This document shows, piece after piece, positions 28,547 through 37,951 of a stretch of 64,000 bases of DNA. The translations under genes were made by a program, and so were the position numbers. The DNA is from Pseudomonas sp. MPC6 (lineage in GTDB: Bacteria; Pseudomonadota; Gammaproteobacteria; Pseudomonadales; Pseudomonadaceae): positions 3,065,001-3,129,000 of the forward strand of contig NZ_CP034783.1 of the NCBI RefSeq assembly GCF_006094435.1. The letters run 5' to 3'. The notes beneath the pieces were generated by a model. The model saw only the letters and a program-made list of their open reading frames with translations. It made no database searches and had not been told where the DNA came from. The stretch's first letter is position 1. Each line of letters starts with the position of its first letter.

Positions 28547-28580
28547 GTACTATCGTGCCGTTGAACTGACCGGCCGCAAT
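28536..28580 (-). pseudogene. Alcohol dehydrogenase, last 14 codons
   Basis: Minus-strand frame IAAGQFNGTIVLMP-stop, which matches the C-terminus RSGQFNGAIVLVP of the intact Zn-ADH at 53682. DNA match over about 20 bases is near perfect. It overlaps the end of the convergent usp by 11 bp and directly abuts the usp tail at 28587. Confidence 0.75.
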
Positions 28581-28586
28581 CTGTTC

Positions 28587-28622
28587 CTGTATCAGGTGCC
28601 CTGCAGCGTCCTGGCGGTTTGA
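28587..28622 (+). pseudogene. usp gene, last 11 codons plus stop
   Basis: Reads LYQVPCSVLAV-stop, identical to the ends of the intact usp genes at 39835, 50374-type and 55809. Nothing of the usp body precedes it; instead the adh tail lies 6 bp upstream in the opposite orientation. It is a deletion joint. Confidence 0.8.
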
Positions 28623-28694
28623 ATCAAGTCTGTACCAGGCTTGACGGCGGACCGTCAGTTCGACAGTTGAGTCTGATACGAGTCAGAAAAGGGA

Positions 28695-29237
28695 TTATTT
28701 GCGCTTCCAGTACTTCTGCATTTCCAGAAACAGGAAGGATGCTGTCCATGTAATGAGCACTAGCCCGGTAAGGGCTTCTAGACCGGTCAAGTATTTCAGG
28801 TTGCCCACAGGTGAAATATCGCCGAAGCCGATCGTCGTGTACGTTGTAAAGGAAAAGTAGACGCAGTCCATCAGCGAACCGTCGAAGTTGCCCGTCAGGC
28901 CGCCCCATTCCCCGGAGTGCACCATCAGGTAATAAACCAGCGCGAAGCACCAGACCTCTATCGCATGTGCGAAAAGGGCGCCAAATACCCCAGCCACGAT
29001 TCTGAAGCGACTCCACAGCTTGAGCCGGGGTAGCCAATCATTCAGGCGTAACAGGCATTCATAGTGGATCACTACGGTGATGATGACCACCAGCGTATTG
29101 ATCAGCGTGACTGCCAGCATGGCAAATCTCCAGCGAAAAGGGAGGCAGCGGATCAGTGTATTTCTACGCCAAGAAGCCGGAAAATCGTTGAGCTGAATCA
29201 ACAAGGGTCTTACTAAACCGAACGTCAGTCGTTCCAT
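28695..29237 (-). CDS. Two-span potassium-channel family protein
   Basis: 180-aa inner-membrane protein of the Ion_trans_2 type. An N-terminal hydrophobic pair (about residues 38-60 and 80-105) precedes the pore loop YFSFTTYTTIGFGDISPVG, with the K+ filter TIGFGD, and a last span TGLVLITWTASFLFLEM. There is no cytoplasmic regulatory (RCK) domain. Its upstream Anr-type box (29258) suggests a role in membrane potential or K+ balance when respiration stops; this is inference. Confidence 0.85.
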   Translation of the reverse strand: MERLTFGLVRPLLIQLNDFPASWRRNTLIRCLPFRWRFAMLAVTLINTLVVIITVVIHYECLLRLNDWLPRLKLWSRFRIVAGVFGALFAHAIEVWCFALVYYLMVHSGEWGGLTGNFDGSLMDCVYFSFTTYTTIGFGDISPVGNLKYLTGLEALTGLVLITWTASFLFLEMQKYWKRK

Positions 29238-29257
29238 TCACGATAGCTGCTGATTAG

Positions 29258-29271
29258 TTGATAAAAGTCAG
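29258..29271. promoter_or_regulatory. Anr/FNR-like box TTGATAAAAGTCAG
   Basis: 8 of 10 consensus, centred about 27 bp before the channel gene start at 29237 and 227 bp from the divergent usp. Confidence 0.5.
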
Positions 29272-29491
29272 ATCCCCCACGGCGTAACACCCAATAATCA
29301 AGCTACGGTTTTTCCAGTCGCACCCAGTCTGGCGGGACGATTATAAAGACGCACTTGTCCTTTGCATTGCCGGATATTTTGCTGGTTGCGGACATGAGCA
29401 CGATCGCAGTCAGCAAGTCGACGTAACAAGCGTTTGACTCAAGGCCCCTGACGGGGAGTTGGGCTTGGTAGGTTTCAGGGCGAGGTATGTG

Positions 29492-30397
29492 ATGCTCAAG
29501 CTCAAACGCATTTTATTGATAGCCCCCAGCGAAATGACCCTGACCCCGGCGTTTGCGCGTGCACATGCCTTGGCTTGTGCAACCGGTGCCTTATTGCACA
29601 TTGTCGCGTTCGATTATGTTCAGGTTCTGGCAATAGCCGGTCTGCTGGACCACGATGCGATGTCCCAGGCCCGAGAAGGTTATTTGCAGGTGCACCGTCA
29701 TTGGCTGGAGCAGCAGGCGCGTTTTTACCGATGTGGCGGCATGCAGGTGACCACCGAAGTGGTCTGGGCCAAGTCGAGCCTGAACAACCTGCTTGAGTAC
29801 GTGAATGACTTTCTTCCGGACCTGGTCATCAAGGATACCCATTACGTGCCGGCACTTGACCGTGCCTTTCACCGGCCTCTGGACTGGCGACTGCTGCGCG
29901 AGTGTCCGACTCACCTGCACCTGGTGACCAGTGCCAAAAATCCAAAACCAATGACAATTCTTGCGGCGATCGATCTGTCCCATCTGGAAGAGCTGACGCA
30001 CGGTTTAAATGACCGAATACTCGATCTGGCCTCGACTCTGGCGACCAGCTGCGGTGCCGCGCTGCACTTACTTAATGTCTGTCGTTGGTCACAGATAAGC
30101 GAGGCGCCGATGAGTGTGCCGACAGGCAGTCTTGATGACAGTTTGAGAGACGCCATTGAAGATGCTCAGCAAGAGGCTTTCGATGTGCTTGCTGAACGCT
30201 ATTGCATCAAAAATACACGCCGGCACTCACTGACGGGCATCCCCCACAAGGTCATCGGGCTTTTCGCTCAACAAAATGCCTTCGACATCGTTGTGCTGGG
30301 CACGATTTATCACCATGGGCCTGACCGGTTTATCGGCGATACCGCTGAGGGCGTGTTAAACCGGGCACCGTGCAGTTTGGTGATCGTCAAGCCATAG
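29492..30397 (+). CDS. Universal stress protein, tandem Usp domains (Usp 3 of 8)
   Basis: 301-aa double-Usp protein of group A ([39 protein letters not shown]). The second domain starts MTILAAIDLSHLEE and ends LGTIYHHGPDRFIGDTAEGV, with a degenerate nucleotide loop. ATG at 29492 is chosen because GAGG sits 8 nt upstream and it gives the paralogue N-terminus MLKLKRILLIAPS; the open frame extends further up without homology. Only an imperfect Anr box lies upstream. Confidence 0.88.
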   Translation: MLKLKRILLIAPSEMTLTPAFARAHALACATGALLHIVAFDYVQVLAIAGLLDHDAMSQAREGYLQVHRHWLEQQARFYRCGGMQVTTEVVWAKSSLNNLLEYVNDFLPDLVIKDTHYVPALDRAFHRPLDWRLLRECPTHLHLVTSAKNPKPMTILAAIDLSHLEELTHGLNDRILDLASTLATSCGAALHLLNVCRWSQISEAPMSVPTGSLDDSLRDAIEDAQQEAFDVLAERYCIKNTRRHSLTGIPHKVIGLFAQQNAFDIVVLGTIYHHGPDRFIGDTAEGVLNRAPCSLVIVKP

Positions 30398-30434
30398 CCT
30401 TGCCCGATTGAACGAGTCGCCGTCGAACCTGAAG

Positions 30435-30448
30435 TTGATAAAAATCAA
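30435..30448. promoter_or_regulatory. Perfect Anr/FNR box TTGATAAAAATCAA
   Basis: 10 of 10 consensus, centred 62 bp before the ATG of the beta-CASP gene. Confidence 0.8.
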
Positions 30449-30503
30449 CTGCCCTCGAGCCAAAAGGAGCGATCAATAGTGCTCCTCTGAATGCTCAAGG
30501 AAA

Positions 30504-31898
30504 ATGGCCATGCGAATCACATTTCTAGGTGCCGCGGGCACGGTTACGGGCAGCAAGTACTTGCTGGAACATCGCAACCAACATGTACTGATCGATTGCG
30601 GACTGTTCCAGGGCTACAAGCAACTGCGACTGCACAATCGGGACCCGTTCCAGCTTCCGGTCAGCGAACTCGATGCCATTGTCCTGACCCATGCCCATCT
30701 CGACCACAGCGGATACTTGCCCGTATTGGTGCGCAATGGTTATCGCGGCCCGGTGTACGCCACGCCCGCCACCTGTGAGTTGGTGAAAATCCTGCTGTTG
30801 GACAGTGGCCGCTTGCAAGAAGAAGAGGCTGAGTTCGCCAATCGGCACGGCTTCTCAAAGCACAGCCCGGCGTTGCCGCTTTACACTGAACAAGATGCCG
30901 AGCGAGCACTGAAACTGTTGCGGCCGGTGGAGTTGCACCACAAGGTGCAAATCGCCGCGGACATGACCATCCTGCTTCGTGGCGCCGGGCATATTCTGGG
31001 TGCCGCTACGGTGCAGGTGAATGCCGACGGTCTGGCCCTGGTGTTTTCAGGGGATTTGGGGCGGCCGGACGATCCTTTGATGTTCGCTCCAGAACTCGTC
31101 GAGCAGGCGGATTACCTGTTGGTGGAGTCGACCTATGGTGATCGTCAACATCCGAGCGAGGCGCCACAGGCGCAATTGGCCGAGGTCATCACCCGCACGG
31201 CGCTGCGCCGAGGGATTACCCTCGTGCCATCCTTCGCGGTTGGGCGCGCTCAACTGCTGATGTATCACCTGTATCAGTTGAAGCGCAAACGGGCAATTCC
31301 CGATATTCCAATCTACCTCAACAGCCCCATGGCCACCGATGTCACGCTTTTGTACCAGCGTTTTCGCAGCGAGCACAGATTATCGCTGGAGGAGTGCGAA
31401 GGCATGTGCCATGTGGCGCAATTCGTACGCACCGTCGATGACTCGAGAGAACTTGATCAGCAACGCACCCCAGCGGTGATCATAGCTGCCAGCGGCATGG
31501 CGACAGGAGGGCGAGTGGTCCATCACCTCAAGGCACTGGCTCCCAATCCAATTAACACGCTGCTTATGCCTGGCTTCCAGGCCGGTGGCACCCGTGGCGC
31601 GCAAATTGTTGCGGGAGCGCCTTCAGTGCGTATCCATGGCAAAGACGTGCCGATCCGCGCCCAGGTGGTACCGATGCATACACTGTCCGCACACGCCGAC
31701 GCCGATGAAATCATGCAGTGGCTGCGCGGGTTCAAGCAGCCGCCAAAACATACATTTGTCGTCCACGGGGAGCCTAACGCGTCGGATGTGCTGCGCCGAC
31801 GCATCAGCCAGGAGTTGGGGTGGTCGGTTTCGGTGCCGGAGTATCGCGATAGCGTTGAACTTTCCAGCATTGATCTCACGGCAAGCTCATCCAGGTAA
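30504..31898 (+). CDS. Metallo-beta-lactamase/beta-CASP RNA-processing-type hydrolase
   Basis: 464-aa cytoplasmic enzyme of the YSH1/COG1236 group (RNase or RNA exonuclease-like). MBL motif THAHLDHSGYLP (His ligands, about residue 63), the second metal motif GAGHILGAATV, FSGDLGRPDDP, the beta-CASP insert with PSFAVGRAQ, ASGMATGGRVVHHL, and the late His motifs MHTLSAHADADE and VVHGEPNA. Complete. Start: ATG at 30504 or 30510. Perfect Anr box upstream: RNA turnover linked to oxygen loss is likely but the targets are unknown. Confidence 0.9.
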   Translation: MAMRITFLGAAGTVTGSKYLLEHRNQHVLIDCGLFQGYKQLRLHNRDPFQLPVSELDAIVLTHAHLDHSGYLPVLVRNGYRGPVYATPATCELVKILLLDSGRLQEEEAEFANRHGFSKHSPALPLYTEQDAERALKLLRPVELHHKVQIAADMTILLRGAGHILGAATVQVNADGLALVFSGDLGRPDDPLMFAPELVEQADYLLVESTYGDRQHPSEAPQAQLAEVITRTALRRGITLVPSFAVGRAQLLMYHLYQLKRKRAIPDIPIYLNSPMATDVTLLYQRFRSEHRLSLEECEGMCHVAQFVRTVDDSRELDQQRTPAVIIAASGMATGGRVVHHLKALAPNPINTLLMPGFQAGGTRGAQIVAGAPSVRIHGKDVPIRAQVVPMHTLSAHADADEIMQWLRGFKQPPKHTFVVHGEPNASDVLRRRISQELGWSVSVPEYRDSVELSSIDLTASSSR

Positions 31899-31968
31899 CA
31901 AAAAAAGCCACCGCCGTTTGAGGCATGGTTCCTTGCAGGTCAAGAAGGCGGACCCAGTTGCATCTGGG

Positions 31969-31982
31969 TTGATCCAGATCAA
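31969..31982. promoter_or_regulatory. Perfect Anr/FNR box TTGATCCAGATCAA
   Basis: 10 of 10 consensus, 38 bp before the ATG at 32020. A short hairpin (CCCAG-N6-CTGGG, 31953-31968) sits right before it. Confidence 0.75.
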
Positions 31983-32019
31983 ACGGCATTTTTCGGTCGG
32001 CTCCATTGTTTTGATAAAG

Positions 32020-32508
32020 ATGGCGAGAGATCCAGTCATGATAAACAACAAGCTTTTCGGCGGGTATCACGCGGTTCAGGACTGGAGCAGAGTTGCGGTG
32101 CACAGGTACCTGCACTGGACGGGCACAGGTTCCTGGAGGCGGGAGGCGACCATCCTGCTGTCGGTCTTGGTGGCGCTGATGGCCGGATATATCACGGTGT
32201 TTCACTCCGCCTCTCACGCGGTGCAGGACTTGGTAGACACGTGCACAGCGCGTTTAGAGATCGAGCTTGAGAATGCCGATACAGATCCCCTCACAAAAGC
32301 CCTGGCTCGGCCTTTGTGTGAATGTGTGGCACATTCCTTCCTCGACAAAAACGGTATTGTGCGTCTGGCCATGGTCAACATGCGCGTGCTTGATTCGATG
32401 GCTCTTGAGCCCGTGACGGAAAAGGACGAGGAGGCCTGCATCAGCGCCCTGTGGCTGCCCAATGTCGAACTGGCCAAGCGCCTGACCCTTGAAGGAGGGG
32501 GGCGCTAG
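32020..32508 (+). CDS. Hypothetical single-span membrane protein under an Anr box
   Basis: 162-aa protein I do not recognise. Residues 1-40 are basic and aromatic (RVAVHRYLHWTGTGSWRRE). Then comes one membrane span, ATILLSVLVALMAGYITVF (about 42-60), and a periplasmic or cytoplasmic tail with paired cysteines (DTCTAR, LCECVAHSF, EEACISALW). The open frame runs further up but the ATG at 32020 fits the promoter; 32038 is an alternative. Cys spacing might support metal or disulfide chemistry. Its end meets a relic of hsp20 on the other strand. Confidence 0.6.
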   Translation: MARDPVMINNKLFGGYHAVQDWSRVAVHRYLHWTGTGSWRREATILLSVLVALMAGYITVFHSASHAVQDLVDTCTARLEIELENADTDPLTKALARPLCECVAHSFLDKNGIVRLAMVNMRVLDSMALEPVTEKDEEACISALWLPNVELAKRLTLEGGGR

Positions 32509-32591
32509 CACTTGCCCGCGATCTGTTCCAACGCATTCTTGGGTGCCATAGGGGTCATGGCTTCAGGCTTTTTAGGCAGCGAGATGCCCAG
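32505..32591 (-). pseudogene. Hsp20 C-terminal remnant behind ackA
   Basis: Minus-strand frame LGISLPKKPEAM followed by TPMAPKNALEQIAGKC-stop. The first 12 residues and 34 of 37 bases match the end of the intact hsp20 at 57341 (LSISLPKKPEAM). It follows the ackA stop immediately and in the same frame, so readthrough of the UAA would add 28 residues to AckA. Confidence 0.7.
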
Positions 32592-33803
32592 TTACTGTTG
32601 CAGGTTGGCTGGCTCGGTCAGGCGGAGGGCATCGAGCGCCGTGACCCATTCTTCGTTGGTGGGCTCGACCACCACCTTGACTCGGCTGGCCGGGGTCGAG
32701 ATCACTGAAGCATTGGCCTGGTTCGCCGTTTCGTTCAGTTCGACGCCCAGATACTGCAGGCCAGCGCACATACGAGCGCGAATCGTCGCGTTGTGTTCGC
32801 CAATACCTGCGGTGAACACCAGCATGTCCAGACCACCCAGTGCCGCGACAAGGGCACCGGCTTCGTGGATGAAGCGGCGCAGGTACAACGCAAGGGCCAT
32901 GGCCGCGCGAGGCTCAGTGGTTTCGACTTTGAGCAATTGGCGCGGGTCGCTGGAAATGCCGGAAACTCCCAGCAGGCCAGACTCGTGATACAGAATATGG
33001 CTGACCCGCTCGAGGCTCAGCTTCCAGATTTCCATCAGGAAAATCACTGCGCCAGGGTCCAGCGACCCGCAGCGGGAACCCATCATCAAACCGTCCAGCG
33101 CTGAGAAACCCATGGTGGTGGCGACGCTTTTCAAGTCCCGCATACCGCACAGGCTGGCACCGCTGCCCAGGTGCGCCACCAGCGTCCGGCCGCGCGCCTG
33201 ATCGCCATAGCGCTCGGCCAGCGCAATGGATTGGTAGCAATAGGAAAGCCCGTGAAACCCGTAACGACGCAAGCCGCTTTCCCAGGCCGACCAAGGCAGC
33301 GGCAGGATTTTCTCCACGTCTGGAAGGGTCTGGTGGAAGGCGGTATCGAAACACACCACTTGTGGCAGGTCGGGGCGGGTTTGCAGCAGCGTTTCGATGG
33401 CCTCCAACGCGAAGGGCTGATGCAGAGGGGCTAGCGGGATGTAGCTTTTAAGGTCGGCCAGCACCTGCGTGTCGATCAATACCGGTTTTGAGTATTTAAT
33501 CCCTCCATGCACGACGCGATGGGCGATGGCCCTGATCGAACGGCCGACCAGTTGAGTTCGCAGCCGCTCACGAATGTACGCAAGGGCATCGTGATAAGGA
33601 TGCTTTTCATCGAGGGTCAGTGGCTGATCGTCGCCGCCGTTTTCGCTGACCACCGGGTTTGGCCCCGTGATGCCGTCGACCTTTGCGCGCCACAGTGGTG
33701 TGCGAGCCAAAGGGCTGCAGGTGGCGTCGAACAGGGCGAACTTGATGCTCGACGACCCCGCATTGAGGACCAGAATCACTTCTCCGTTATCTGTGTCGTT
33801 CAT
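32592..33803 (-). CDS. ackA: Acetate kinase
   Basis: 403-aa cytoplasmic enzyme: acetyl-phosphate + ADP = acetate + ATP. Signature 1 LVLNAGSSSIKFALFD at the N-terminus, signature 2 MGFSALDGLMMGSRCGSLDP mid-protein, and LVFTAGIGEHNATIR near the end. It overlaps the phosphotransacetylase gene by 4 nt (ATGA), so the two are co-translated and should share the Anr box at 35423. With phosphoketolase nearby it gives ATP without respiration. Confidence 0.94.
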   Translation of the reverse strand: MNDTDNGEVILVLNAGSSSIKFALFDATCSPLARTPLWRAKVDGITGPNPVVSENGGDDQPLTLDEKHPYHDALAYIRERLRTQLVGRSIRAIAHRVVHGGIKYSKPVLIDTQVLADLKSYIPLAPLHQPFALEAIETLLQTRPDLPQVVCFDTAFHQTLPDVEKILPLPWSAWESGLRRYGFHGLSYCYQSIALAERYGDQARGRTLVAHLGSGASLCGMRDLKSVATTMGFSALDGLMMGSRCGSLDPGAVIFLMEIWKLSLERVSHILYHESGLLGVSGISSDPRQLLKVETTEPRAAMALALYLRRFIHEAGALVAALGGLDMLVFTAGIGEHNATIRARMCAGLQYLGVELNETANQANASVISTPASRVKVVVEPTNEEWVTALDALRLTEPANLQQ

Positions 33804-35227
33804 GGCGGGGTTACCCGATAGTGATGGGCGACCAGCGCGGCGATGGCACAGGACGCGATGCGCGATTCGACGGAGTCGGCGCGGCTGGTCAGGACAATCG
33901 GCACTTTGGCGCCGAGCACGATACCCGCGCTGGCGGCACCGCCCAGGTATTCCAGTTGCTTGACGAGCATATTGCCGCTTTCCAGATCAGGCACTACGAG
34001 AATGTCGGCTTTACCGGAAACAGCAGAGTGAATGCCCTTGATACGCGCCGCCGCCTGGGAGATGGCGTTGTCGAACGCCAGCGGCCCGTCAAGGACCGCG
34101 CCAGTGATCTGGCCGCGATCAGCCATCTTGCACAGCGCTGCGGCATCAAGGGTGGCGGGCATGTTGGCATTCACCGTTTCCACGGCAGCGAGGATCGCCA
34201 CATGGGGATTACTGACGCCGAGGATATGCGCCAGATCGATGGCGTTACGCACGATGTCCATTTTGTCGACCAGGGCCGGCGCGATGTTGATCGCTGCATC
34301 GGTGATGATGAAGGGGCGCGGATAAAAAGGCGTCTGCATCACGAAACAGTGGGTGATCCGCCGCTTGGTACGCAATAGGGCCGCCGACGGCACCACGGCG
34401 GACATCAACTCGTCGGTGTGCAGGCTGCCTTTCATCAAGGCTTCGACTTGACCGTCACGGGCCATTTGCGCACCACGCAGGGCGGCAGCGTGGCTGTGGG
34501 GCACGTCTTCGATGGTGAGACCGCAAAGGTCGTGGCCGCCCTTGGCCGCCAACGCTTCGAGTTTGGCTCTTGGGCCAATCAGGATCGGGTCGATCAACCC
34601 TGCATTGCGGGCATCAAGGACCGCCTTGATACTCACGTCGTCGCAAGGATGTACCACCGCAACGCGGATCGGCTCCAGCGTCTGGCAGGCTTGCAACAAA
34701 CGATTCAGACCGTCGGCGCTGTGGCGCAGTTCTATGCCCGGCAGGCTGGCTCGACGCACATCGATATGCTCGCCGGCCGCGTGGACCAGGGATTCACCTT
34801 CCAGCACTACCACGCCTTCCTGATTGATGCCGGTACAGGCCAGTGTGAGCAGATATCGCGCTACGTCGCGAGCAGTAACCGTCACCGAGACCGTCAGTGT
34901 GTCACCGATGCGTACCGGGGCAAGGAACTTGAGGGTTTGCCCCAAGGGCACCGAACCGGGGCCTGGCAACCGCGTACCAATCAGCGCCGAAATCAACGCG
35001 CCCCCCCACATGCCATGGGCGAAAACAGTGTTGAAGTGGGTGGTGGCGGCAAATTCCGGATCGACGTACAGCGGGTTCACATCGCCGGAAACCAGTGCGA
35101 ACAGCTGAATGTCTTGAGCTGTCAGGGTGCGCTCCAGAGAGGCCGACTCGCCGATGATGATTTCCTCGAACGATCGATTATGTATTCGCTCCAGATCGTC
35201 GGCGTTTACAGGAACAGAACGGGTCAT
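33800..35227 (-). CDS. pta: MaoC-like hydratase / phosphate acetyltransferase fusion
   Basis: 475-aa two-domain protein. Residues 1-150 form a MaoC/hotdog domain (QLFALVSGDVNPLYVDPEFA, FAHGMWGGALISALIGTRLP). Residues about 175-475 form the phosphotransacetylase/phosphotransbutyrylase domain (LEALMKGSLHTDELM, ITDAAINIAPALVDKM, SGKADILVVPDLESGNML), converting acetyl-CoA and phosphate to acetyl-phosphate. This is the short bifunctional type, not the long Pta with a DRTGG domain. The substrate of the MaoC part is unknown. First gene of pta-ackA. Confidence 0.9.
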   Translation of the reverse strand: MTRSVPVNADDLERIHNRSFEEIIIGESASLERTLTAQDIQLFALVSGDVNPLYVDPEFAATTHFNTVFAHGMWGGALISALIGTRLPGPGSVPLGQTLKFLAPVRIGDTLTVSVTVTARDVARYLLTLACTGINQEGVVVLEGESLVHAAGEHIDVRRASLPGIELRHSADGLNRLLQACQTLEPIRVAVVHPCDDVSIKAVLDARNAGLIDPILIGPRAKLEALAAKGGHDLCGLTIEDVPHSHAAALRGAQMARDGQVEALMKGSLHTDELMSAVVPSAALLRTKRRITHCFVMQTPFYPRPFIITDAAINIAPALVDKMDIVRNAIDLAHILGVSNPHVAILAAVETVNANMPATLDAAALCKMADRGQITGAVLDGPLAFDNAISQAAARIKGIHSAVSGKADILVVPDLESGNMLVKQLEYLGGAASAGIVLGAKVPIVLTSRADSVESRIASCAIAALVAHHYRVTPP

Positions 35228-35422
35228 GGGTTTGATCCTGAGTAGGATTGCGGATGGCGTCGGCTACATCATTCAACGCTCAATCGGCGTATGTGACCAG
35301 AACCGGCAGCCATTGCGGGCAGCGAGGTCTTGGTATCGGCGATACTTTTCGTCCAGGTACACCCTCTGTATACATCAAAAAGGGGCTGAAACTCCCCGCT
35401 ATTGCTGCTCAAAGGGCGCTCA

Positions 35423-35436
35423 TTGATCTAAATCAA
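35423..35436. promoter_or_regulatory. Perfect Anr/FNR box TTGATCTAAATCAA
   Basis: 10 of 10 consensus, 84 bp before the ppsA start; CATAAA at 35458-35463 fits a class II -10. It could also act on the divergent pta-ackA (start 35227). Confidence 0.8.
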
Positions 35437-35520
35437 CACATGCAGGCGGCATCAAGCCATAAAGCTCTATATCAAGTAGAAGCGGCCGACAAAGTCTCCC
35501 CCATCAAATGGAGAAACATC

Positions 35521-37951
35521 GTGAAGCATTCACATATCCGCTGGTTCAAAGAGCTGGGTATCAACGATGTATCGCTGGTCGGTGGCAAGAACGCCTCGCT
35601 GGGAGAGATGTACCAGAACCTCGCGACTGAGGGTGTATGCATCCCCAACGGTTTTGCCATCACCGTTGAGGCGTATCGTTATGTGCTTGATCACAATAGG
35701 GCCTGGCAGCCTCTGCATGCGGCACTTGACGGACTCGACCCCGACAACATCAGGGATTTGCAGGCGCGGGGGGAAAAAGCTAGGGCGATCGTATATGGCT
35801 GTTCATTGCCGGAAGATCTAAAGACGGCGATTTTGCAAAGTTATGCCCAACTCAAACAGGAATACGGCGAAAGCATTTCATTGGCGGTGCGTTCCTCGGC
35901 GACCGCTGAGGATTCGCCGCAGGCCTCATTTGCCGGGCAGAATGACACCTATCTCAACATCGCCACTGACGATGATCTGCTCGATGCCTACAAACGTTGC
36001 CTGGCGTCCAACTTTACCGACCGCTCCATTCACTACAAATACGACAATGGCTTTGATTACTACAAGGTTTATCTCGCCGTCGTGGTCATGAAAATGGTGC
36101 GTAGCGATATCGGGGCCAGTGGCGTGATGTTTTCGCTGGACACGGAAACAGGCTTCAGGGATGTCGTCTTCATCAATGCCGCGCTGGGGCTTGGCGAGAA
36201 TGTCGTGCAGGGCACGATAGACCCCGACAGCTTCTATGTGCACAAACCCACCTTTCTCCAGGGCTATCGTGCTGTCTTGAAGCGCAGCCTGGGTAGCAAA
36301 GCAAAGAAGATGATTTTTACCGACACGCTCAATACCGGCAATATCGCGGTGGAATACACCGAAAATATTGACACTCCCCGTGAAGAACGAACCCGCTTTT
36401 GCATCTCTGATGCGGATGTGATCGTGCTGGCCGACTATGCCATCAAGGTTGAAAACCACTATTCGAGCAAAGCCGGTTGTTACAAGCCCATGGATATGGA
36501 GTGGGCCAAAGACGGGATCGATGGCCGGTTATATATAGTGCAGGCGCGACCGGAAACGGTGGAGTCGCAAAAGAAAGGCAGCGTGCTTGAGATTTACCAT
36601 CTCAAGCAAAGATCGACAGTACTCCTCAAGGGCAGGGCGGTCGGCACCAGAATTGGCGCCGGCAAGGCGCGTGTCATCAACGATGCCAAGCATCTAAGTG
36701 ATTTTCAACCGGGCGAGGTGCTGGTCTCAGACACCACGGCACCAGATTGGGAACCTGTAATGAAGACCGCTGCGGCTATCGTGACGAGCAGGGGCGGACG
36801 TACTTGTCACGCCGCCATCGTGTCGCGTGAACTGGGCATTCCCGCCATCGTGGGAACCGCAAACGCGGCAGAGAAAATAGAAACCGGCACACCGATCACC
36901 ATCAGCTGCGCAGAAGGCGAAACCGGAAATGTTTATGAAGGCATTCTGGGTTTTGACATTCAGCAAACCGATCTCAGCCAGCTGGGACATCCAAAAACAA
37001 AGATCATGATGAACCTGGGCAATCCCGATCAGGCCTTTAGTCTTGCCTCGCTACCGGTGGATGGCATTGGTCTGGCGCGTATGGAGTTCATTATCAATGA
37101 ATACATCAAGGTGCATCCGATGGCGCTCGTACACCCGGAAAAGGTTGATGACGCAACACGTGAAAAGATCGCTGCCCTGAGTATTGCTTACAATGATCCT
37201 ACGGATTTTTTCGTCAAAACCTTGGCCGAAGGCGTCGCCACTATTGCTGCGGCGGTGTATCCGAAACCCTGCGTAGTGCGCATGAGCGACTTCAAAAGCA
37301 ACGAATACGCGACCCTGCTGGGCGGCAAGTACTTCGAGCCGGAAGAAGACAACCCGATGATCGGTTTTCGTGGAGCGTCCCGTTATACCCATAGTGCCTA
37401 TGCCGAAGGTTTTGCGCTGGAATGCGCGGCAATGAAGCGGGTGCGCGACGAGATAGGCCTGACTAACGTCAAGTTGATGATCCCTTTTTGCCGCAGAGTG
37501 GAGGAGGGCGAAAAGGTGTTGGCAGCGATGGCCAGCCATGGCCTCAAACGCGGAGAAAACGGACTGGAGGTCTACGTCATGTGCGAGATTCCCAACAACG
37601 ATCATCCTGATCGACGCCTTCGCCAAACTGTTCGACGGATTCTCCATCGGCTCCAATGACCTGACCCAGTTGACGCTCGGCGTGGATCGCGATTCGGAAA
37701 TCGTCGCCTTCGATTTCGATGAACGCGATCCGGGAGTGAAACAGATGATTCGCCTGGCGGTGGAGGGAGCAAAACGTAACGGCCGCCACTCCGGTATCTG
37801 CGGACAGGCGCCGTCTGACTATCCCGAGATGGCTGAATTTCTGGTGGAAATTGGCATCGACTCGATAAGCCTCAATCCGGATGCAGTACTCGCCACGACT
37901 CGGCATGTTCTGGCGGTGGAAGAGCGCCTGTCACTTAATCGCAAACCGTAA
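35521..37951 (+). pseudogene. ppsA: Phosphoenolpyruvate synthase, single-base frameshift near the 3' end
   Basis: Would be about 809 aa: ATP + pyruvate to PEP + AMP + Pi. The GTG at 35521 (GGAG 8 nt upstream) starts MKHSHIRWFKELGINDVSLV. The ATP-grasp domain (VRSSATAEDSPQASFAGQ), the swivelling His in GGRTCHAAIVSRELGIPAI (about 430) and most of the TIM barrel are intact. At 37591-37610 the family sequence [14 protein letters not shown] is interrupted by one extra A (37601), giving [10 protein letters not shown] and a stop at 37659. The true end, with catalytic CGQAPSD, continues in the next frame to 37951. Real inactivation or sequencing error cannot be told apart here. Confidence 0.9.

Noticed and set aside
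30491..30778. Plus-strand frame overlapping the start of the beta-CASP gene
   Set aside because: Out-of-frame shadow of a clearly conserved gene.
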